64,000 bases of DNA from Chloroflexota bacterium (lineage in GTDB: Bacteria > Chloroflexota > Anaerolineae > Anaerolineales > Villigracilaceae). Shown here piece by piece: positions 59,252 through 64,000 of this stretch (positions within the stretch are counted from its first letter, which is position 1; every line of letters begins with the position of its first letter). The stretch is from positions 1 to 64,000 of the forward strand of contig JAAENC010000350.1 of NCBI GenBank assembly GCA_024224815.1, read 5' to 3'. Below the pieces are notes generated by a model. That model searched no databases and had not been told where the DNA came from. It was given only the letters and a program-made list of their open reading frames with translations. The position numbers were made by a program, and so were the translations under genes.

Positions 59252-61675
59252 TTATTGACTTGCGCCGTAGATAGTTTCGTAAATGCGATAGGTTTCGTAT
59301 ATTGACCGAATATAATCTCTTGTTTCCGTGAAACGAACACTTTCAAGGAAGAGGTCTGGGTCACCGTTGGCAAGATTTTGCCACTCGATGGCGTTGCCAG
59401 GGCCACCGTTATAAGCGGCAAGAGTGGCATAAAGGTCGTTATCAAGCAGCTCGCGATTAGAGTCTAAATACCAGGTGCCAAATCTGACGCTGACCATCGG
59501 GCGGTAGAGATCTTCGGCTGTGTATTCTATTAGCCAATTGTTTTGGCTGGCGATATTTGCCCCTGTGGCGGGGATAACTTGCATCAACCCGCGTGCGCCT
59601 GCAGCCGAATGAACAAAGCCCTCGAAGAGGCTTTCTTGGCGCATAAGGCTATAGATAAATATGGGATGAAAATCATGCTCTTTTGCGGCAGGTTCAACAA
59701 GATCGCTGTAGTATCTTCCGTAACGGATATGGTTGAAATAAGCAGGTGCGTGGAGTGTTTCTGCGTGGCTTTTCATACCAGCAAGATCTAAAATCTGACG
59801 TGCGGCAAAAATTGCGGGTCTGTATAAGCCTAGATCGAGCATGAAGTTTGTCAACCTAAAGCTGTCTGCTGCGTTATTTTCTACGTCTGCACGCAGGCTT
59901 TCAAACTCTAGGCGGGCTTCGTCGTAAAGACCTAGTTCCCAGTATTCTCGTCCGCGTTGTAGGCGAAGATCTGATTCTAGTGCGCCCAATTTCTCCAGAT
60001 CGGTGTCTGCGGGGAGATTGAAGGTGATTCGGAGCCAGGAGGCTGCCTCAGCACGTTCTTTGGCAGGATCCGTTTCGGGGTTATAGATGCTGGGTACAGA
60101 GAAGGGCGCAGTTTCCGTTAAAAGATCACGGGCACGCACGGAATAATAGTCGCTTGGATTAATGGATTGCGCTTGCTGCCAAGCATCCTGTGCGGCTTCC
60201 AACTCACCTAGTTTTTCTTGTGTTTTGCCTATCCATAAATAGCTCCGTGCTTGCTCTTCTGCCTCGGTGATAAGTAAAAGCCCTCGCTGAAAGAGTGTTA
60301 GCGCTTGCGCGTAGTCACCAAGTCGATAATTTGTAACACCAGCTGAAAAGAGTGCTTCGGGTGCAAGATTGCTACCAGGATATTCATCTGAAAGACGTGT
60401 CCAGAGCGTTATTGCCTCTTCTTCTTTTTCATTTCTTTCCATCAGGCGAGCGGCGTTCATCAAGAGGCGAGGGGCTTCGGGGTGGGTGGGTGCTGATGCA
60501 ACAAAATCAAGTAAGGTCTTTTTACCCGCTTCTAGTTGTTTGAGATCGTGCCATTGGGTATAAGATTTTTCTTCCCATGCTTTTGACCAATTGCTATTTG
60601 CAGGATAATTCTCTATAAAATAGCTCCACGCAGCAACTTCGTCGTCGTAACGTCCCATGGCGTAGAGCGTTTTTGCGCGATAATAAGCGGCTGTCCCGTC
60701 GTTTTCGGGGGTTTCTGCAATATAACGATCTAAGGCGACCAATGCGACATCGTATTGGTCTGCGGCGTAATCTGTTACGCCACGGCTTAGGTCGTTGACG
60801 GGAATGCTCGCCTCTACTAATTCGAGCAGAGCGAGATAGGAATGATAGGCAAGAGGGTAATTTTCAACGGCATGCAAATAACGCGCATAACCTTCTTCTT
60901 CATTTGCAAGCATCAAATGAGCGAAACCTGAAAAATAATCCATTTGTGCTTTGGTAAAGTCGTTATTGCTGCGCTGGGATATAGAATCATAATCTGCGAG
61001 CGCACCTGCAAAATCGCCAATTGCAGCTTTACTGGTAGCGATCTTAATTTCAAGATTGCTACCGTTGTTTAGGCTTGGTGCGTCGAGAGCGGCTTGGTAG
61101 GCGTTAAGCGCGCTGGCATAATCGCCGACTTCTGTAAAAATATCGCCACGCAGCTCTTCAACGTAATTTTGGAGTAAATCTGGGCGTAGTTCGAGATAGG
61201 CAGCAAAGGATTCTGTTGCGGCCTGATGGCGACCGATATTTCTATTGGCTTGCCCCGCAAGAAAGTGCGCATAGGCAAGAAAAGGCGAGTTCGGATACTC
61301 ATTTTCCAACTGTAAGGCAAAGGCAATTGCTTCGTGATCGTGTTCGTCTTCGTAATTGACGCGAACCAAGCCCCAAAGAGCGGCTGCGCGGAGTTCGTCA
61401 TCTGTAGAGGTGTTAACGACAGTCTGAAATTCCCCGCGGGCAAGAGTGTAATCACCGTTGGCGAGTGCTTTTTCACCGATCCCGACTCGGGCAAGCGGAA
61501 TAATGGTCGGGACGGGCGATGGGGTAATGGTAGCTGTTGGGGAAGGGGTGATGGTGGGAGATGGAGTCAAGCTCGGGGTCGCGGTCGGCCCCAAAATATC
61601 CGATGGGCTAAGGTTACAGGCACTTAGCAGTAGAGCGGAAATCCATAATCCCAGCAGCAGTTTTTTGAAATTCAT
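59252..61675 (-). CDS. lytic transglycosylase lipoprotein with TPR-like repeats (Slt70-like)
   Basis: 807 residues from the ATG at 61675. Signal peptide with lipobox LLSAC, then a Thr/Pro linker. The long middle (to ~670) consists of TPR-like helical repeats (ALWGLVRVNYEDEHDHEA, YRAKTLYAMGRYDDEVAAWSYFIENYP). The C-terminal SLT domain has LMRQESLFEGFVHSAAGARGLMQVIPATG (catalytic Glu) and NLANGDPDLFLESVRFTETRDYI. It cleaves peptidoglycan to 1,6-anhydro products outside the membrane. Near-consensus promoter, with TATAAG 7 nt before the ATG. Confidence 0.9.
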   Translation of the reverse strand: MNFKKLLLGLWISALLLSACNLSPSDILGPTATPSLTPSPTITPSPTATITPSPVPTIIPLARVGIGEKALANGDYTLARGEFQTVVNTSTDDELRAAALWGLVRVNYEDEHDHEAIAFALQLENEYPNSPFLAYAHFLAGQANRNIGRHQAATESFAAYLELRPDLLQNYVEELRGDIFTEVGDYASALNAYQAALDAPSLNNGSNLEIKIATSKAAIGDFAGALADYDSISQRSNNDFTKAQMDYFSGFAHLMLANEEEGYARYLHAVENYPLAYHSYLALLELVEASIPVNDLSRGVTDYAADQYDVALVALDRYIAETPENDGTAAYYRAKTLYAMGRYDDEVAAWSYFIENYPANSNWSKAWEEKSYTQWHDLKQLEAGKKTLLDFVASAPTHPEAPRLLMNAARLMERNEKEEEAITLWTRLSDEYPGSNLAPEALFSAGVTNYRLGDYAQALTLFQRGLLLITEAEEQARSYLWIGKTQEKLGELEAAQDAWQQAQSINPSDYYSVRARDLLTETAPFSVPSIYNPETDPAKERAEAASWLRITFNLPADTDLEKLGALESDLRLQRGREYWELGLYDEARLEFESLRADVENNAADSFRLTNFMLDLGLYRPAIFAARQILDLAGMKSHAETLHAPAYFNHIRYGRYYSDLVEPAAKEHDFHPIFIYSLMRQESLFEGFVHSAAGARGLMQVIPATGANIASQNNWLIEYTAEDLYRPMVSVRFGTWYLDSNRELLDNDLYATLAAYNGGPGNAIEWQNLANGDPDLFLESVRFTETRDYIRSIYETYRIYETIYGASQ

Positions 61676-61682
61676 AGAGCTT

Positions 61683-61711
61683 CTTATAATGGGAAAAGTT
61701 GGGGTTGTCAA
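61683..61711 (-). promoter_or_regulatory. promoter of the transglycosylase gene, leaderless
   Basis: Minus strand TTGACA (61711-61706), 17-bp spacer, TATAAG (61688-61683); the ATG at 61675 is 7 nt after the -10 box. Confidence 0.75.
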
Positions 61712-61723
61712 TCTGAATTCTTA

Positions 61724-61760
61724 ACAAAAAAGAAGCCGTCTGAAAAAAACGGCTTCTTTT
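61724..61760 (-). terminator. terminator of acpP
   Basis: Stem AAAAGAAGCCGT / ACGGCTTCTTTT; the plus-strand A run becomes the minus-strand T tail. Confidence 0.85.
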
Positions 61761-61779
61761 ACTTATAGAGCGGTATAAT

Positions 61780-62013
61780 TTAGCTATGTGACTTGATATA
61801 CTCGACTGCGCCACCGACAGTTGTGATCGACTGAGCATCTTCGTCCGAGATCTCGGCGCCGAATTTATCTTCAAAAGCCATGATCAATTCGACCAAGTCG
61901 AGGGAATCGGCTTCGAGGTCTTCACGGAAACTGGCTTCGAGGGTAACTTTTTCTTCATCTGCGCCGAGCAAGTCGACAATAATATCTTTAATATCGCTGA
62001 AAGTGTCAGACAT
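61780..62013 (-). CDS. acpP: acyl carrier protein
   Basis: 77 residues. [29 protein letters not shown] contains the DSL motif whose Ser receives phosphopantetheine. Normal ACP length. It is divergent from fni and alone, far from fabF. AGGAG precedes the ATG. Required for fatty acid synthesis. Confidence 0.96.
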   Translation of the reverse strand: MSDTFSDIKDIIVDLLGADEEKVTLEASFREDLEADSLDLVELIMAFEDKFGAEISDEDAQSITTVGGAVEYIKSHS

Positions 62014-62085
62014 AATATTCTCCTAAATAGTTGGTTTTTCGCTGGCAATTCTACCAGTATATTTCAGAATAAGGAACACAGCCCT

Positions 62086-63117
62086 ATGAAAAAAGTTGCG
62101 CCAATCGATGAAAGAAAAGCTGACCATATTCGAATTAATTTGGATGAAGATGTCCGCTCGGGCATCTCAACGGGATTGGAAAAATACCGTTTTACACACG
62201 AAGCCCTGCCCGAAAATTCGTTATCAGACGTGGATTTAGGCTTGACACTCTTCGGTAAAAAACTGCGTGCCCCGATCTTAATCTCCTCCATGACCGGCGG
62301 GACAGAGGAAGCCGGTGAAATTAACGCAAGACTCGCCGAAGCCGCGCAAGAAACCGGCATCGCAATGGGATTAGGCTCTCAACGCGCAGCGATCGACCAA
62401 CCCATCCAAACACCCACTTTTTCCATAGCTCGCAAAGTAGCGCCCGATGCAATGCTTTTTGCCAACCTCGGCGCTGTTCAACTTAATTATGGCTACGGCA
62501 TCGACGAATGCCGCCGTTCTGTCGATATGATCGAAGCCGACGCGCTGATTTTGCATCTAAACCCCCTCCAAGAAGCTGTGCAGGAAGGCGGGGATACAAA
62601 TTTCGCAGGTCTTGCAAAAAAGATCGAAGCAGTCTGCAAAAAACTGGATGTCCCCGTTATCGCCAAAGAAGTGGGTTGGGGCATCTCAGAACGCACAGCA
62701 AAACTTTTAGCCGATTGCGGCGTGGATGCCATAGACGTAGCCGGTGCAGGTGGCACAAGCTGGTCACAAGTAGAAATGCACCGCGCCCCAGACGAATTCA
62801 CCAGAGAACTTGCCGCCACCTTCGTCGATTGGGGCATCAACACCGCAGATTCGATTCTGAATGTAAAAAAAGTCGCCCGCGAAATGACCATCTTCGCCAG
62901 CGGTGGTCTAAAGAATGGGCTGGATATTGCCAAATCCATTGCGCTCGGCGCAACGCTGGGCGGGATGACAAGCCCCTTTTTGAAAGCGGCGATGGTTTCT
63001 ACAGAGAAGGTGGTGGAGGCGATAAAACTGGAGAGAAAACAAATTGAAGTGGTAATGTTTTCAGCAGGAGTTTATAAATTAGAAGAATTAATAGGAAAAG
63101 CTAACCTTTGTTTATAA
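62086..63117 (+). CDS. fni: type 2 isopentenyl-diphosphate delta-isomerase
   Basis: 343 residues. FMN-dependent IDI-2: [12 protein letters not shown] at the N-terminus, [65 protein letters not shown] and [19 protein letters not shown]. It interconverts IPP and DMAPP and is the common partner of mevalonate-type pathways. AAGGAA precedes the ATG. Works with the isopentenyl phosphate kinase at 44613. Confidence 0.96.
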   Translation: MKKVAPIDERKADHIRINLDEDVRSGISTGLEKYRFTHEALPENSLSDVDLGLTLFGKKLRAPILISSMTGGTEEAGEINARLAEAAQETGIAMGLGSQRAAIDQPIQTPTFSIARKVAPDAMLFANLGAVQLNYGYGIDECRRSVDMIEADALILHLNPLQEAVQEGGDTNFAGLAKKIEAVCKKLDVPVIAKEVGWGISERTAKLLADCGVDAIDVAGAGGTSWSQVEMHRAPDEFTRELAATFVDWGINTADSILNVKKVAREMTIFASGGLKNGLDIAKSIALGATLGGMTSPFLKAAMVSTEKVVEAIKLERKQIEVVMFSAGVYKLEELIGKANLCL

Positions 63118-63152
63118 GGGTGCCCCTACTATATGAGATAAAGGCAAAACCC

Positions 63153-63398
63153 ATGTCAAAAGAAGTAGAGCCAAAATCAACTCCGCCCGCTGAAAAGCAA
63201 TCCCTTCTTTTTCAAGTGGTGACCTTCCCCAAGCATATCGGGCAGCTAGTCTTTGAAATCATCAGATATAGCGATGCCGCTGATTACGCCAAAATGATGG
63301 TCGGTTATGGTTTGATCGCTGTGATTGTTCTGCTTTTGTTGGGGATTCTTGCACCTGATATATTGAAATCCTTCTCAGCTTTTCTTTTTCCAAAGTAA
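63153..63398 (+). CDS. small membrane protein
   Basis: 81 residues from the ATG at 63153; the frame also extends upstream, overlapping the fni stop, but without a matching start. One hydrophobic segment (about 50-70). The rest is charged. No family recognised. It lies between fni and recJ on the same strand. Confidence 0.55.
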   Translation: MSKEVEPKSTPPAEKQSLLFQVVTFPKHIGQLVFEIIRYSDAADYAKMMVGYGLIAVIVLLLLGILAPDILKSFSAFLFPK

Positions 63399-63423
63399 AT
63401 ATCCTGTAATTCTTAGCGCGCCC

Positions 63424-63452
63424 TTGTTTATCACCCTGTCCCCGCTTATACT
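63424..63452 (+). promoter_or_regulatory. promoter of recJ, leaderless
   Basis: TTGTTT (63424-63429), 17-bp spacer, TATACT (63447-63452); the ATG follows 6 nt later. Confidence 0.6.
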
Positions 63453-63458
63453 CAACTT

Positions 63459-64000
63459 ATGCAAACACACTGGCAAATCCAAGCCCCCCTTACCCCCGAA
63501 GCTGATGAAGCGCTCGCTAAATTCCCACCTGTTTTAAGGCGGCTGCTTTTTAATCGTGGCTATGCTACAGATGCCGACGCGCGTGCTTTTTTAAAAGCCG
63601 CCCCTGCGCATGATATGTCTCCCTGGAAACTCAAGGATATGGATATCGCCATTCCGCGCATTTTGCAGGCCATTGAGATAAAAGAGAAAACCATCATTTA
63701 TGGAGATTACGATGTAGACGGAGTCACCTCCTCTGCGCTTCTTGTACAGCTTCTACGCGCTTATGACGCCGATGTGGATGTTTATATCCCCAATCGCTTT
63801 TCAGAGGGCTACGGGCTAAACAAGGACGCTCTAACTAAACTCGCAAAGAATGATGTGAATCTCGTCATTACTGTTGATTGCGGAATCCGTTCATTGGATG
63901 AAGTCGAGCACGCTCGTGGCCTTGGGCTTGATCTCATTGTGACAGACCACCACCATCCCGGAGAGATTCTGCCAAATGCGTTGGCAGTCGTTAATCCCAA
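63459..64000 (+). CDS. recJ: single-stranded-DNA exonuclease RecJ, N-terminal part
   Basis: 180 residues visible, open at the window edge. DHH-superfamily motifs: IIYGDYDVDGVTSSALL (motif I), LVITVDCGIRSL (motif II) and LIVTDHHHPGE (motif III, DHH). FNRGYATDADARAFL near the N-terminus is also RecJ-like. It degrades 5' single-stranded DNA in recombination and mismatch repair. The rest of the protein lies beyond the window. Confidence 0.95.
   Translation, partial: MQTHWQIQAPLTPEADEALAKFPPVLRRLLFNRGYATDADARAFLKAAPAHDMSPWKLKDMDIAIPRILQAIEIKEKTIIYGDYDVDGVTSSALLVQLLRAYDADVDVYIPNRFSEGYGLNKDALTKLAKNDVNLVITVDCGIRSLDEVEHARGLGLDLIVTDHHHPGEILPNALAVVNP

Noticed and set aside
1-64000. CRISPR arrays
   Set aside because: No set of regularly spaced direct repeats is visible; the Thr/Pro-coding repeats at 45770-45860 are short codon repeats inside a gene.

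Overview
The window looks like a chromosomal segment of a moderately AT-rich bacterium of the phylum Chloroflexota, most likely class Anaerolineae. I infer this from gene content, not from a search. The supporting traits are a three-gene actinobacterial/chloroflexal cassette (SCO1664 family, DUF3090, histidine phosphatase), an isopentenyl phosphate kinase together with a type 2 IPP isomerase, a fused NuoCD, Tat-exported L,D-transpeptidases, Thr/Pro-rich linkers on envelope proteins, and several genes whose -10 box lies 6-8 nt before the start codon, which suggests leaderless mRNAs. No lipopolysaccharide genes are visible.

Layout. 1-643: the right end of an IS3-family element abuts the C-terminal piece of a GH38 alpha-mannosidase. 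0.9-2.9 kb: the SCO1664/DUF3090/phosphatase cassette. 3.1-7.3 kb: a lipoprotein, fabF and a moaC-moaD-membrane protein-moaE operon for molybdopterin. 7.3-10.1 kb: scpA, a MITE-like nested inverted repeat, a VanZ-like protein, a lipoprotein and a SpoU rRNA methyltransferase. 10.1-14.5 kb: an envelope operon (histidine kinase-like protein lacking the phosphoacceptor His, LysM protein, LCP protein). 14.6-18.1 kb: a TPR protein and two paralogous lipoproteins. 18.3-23.5 kb: RNase D, a YjbR protein, a beta-CASP hydrolase, tRNA-Ser(CGA), a two-gene NAD synthetase and a SWIM protein. 23.7-29.9 kb: an L,D-transpeptidase, Mrp, nuoI-nuoCD-nuoB and a divergent Cys-rich winged-helix regulator. 30-35.8 kb: a receiver protein, pyruvate phosphate dikinase, sirtuin, cupin, YbaK and a TM-HhH protein. 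35.9-45.4 kb: HEAT protein, MBL hydrolase, phosphotransferase, hemW, lipoprotein, GNAT, YjbQ, formate-THF ligase and isopentenyl phosphate kinase. 45.5-53.4 kb: mixed housekeeping genes, mgtE with a structured leader encoding a 21-residue peptide, smpB, patatin and esterase. 53.5-59.2 kb: second L,D-transpeptidase, a ccdA-tlpA-glutaredoxin/DUF2085 operon and pgeF-yggS-yggT-yggU. 59.2-64 kb: lytic transglycosylase, acpP, fni, a small membrane protein and the start of recJ.

How it fits together. Much of the segment serves the cell envelope: two L,D-transpeptidases, an LCP ligase, a LysM protein, a lytic transglycosylase and many lipoproteins. The rest is core metabolism: Moco, NAD, one-carbon metabolism, isoprenoids via an IPK-type mevalonate variant, and respiration. 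Genes run in short operons on both strands, separated by clear intrinsic terminators and by at least two families of small palindromic repeats. The most rewarding items for follow-up are the mgtE leader peptide, the His-less kinase operon, the SCO1664/DUF3090/phosphatase cassette, the leaderless promoter set, the short promoter-hairpin-terminator unit after nadE and the glutaredoxin-DUF2085 fusion.
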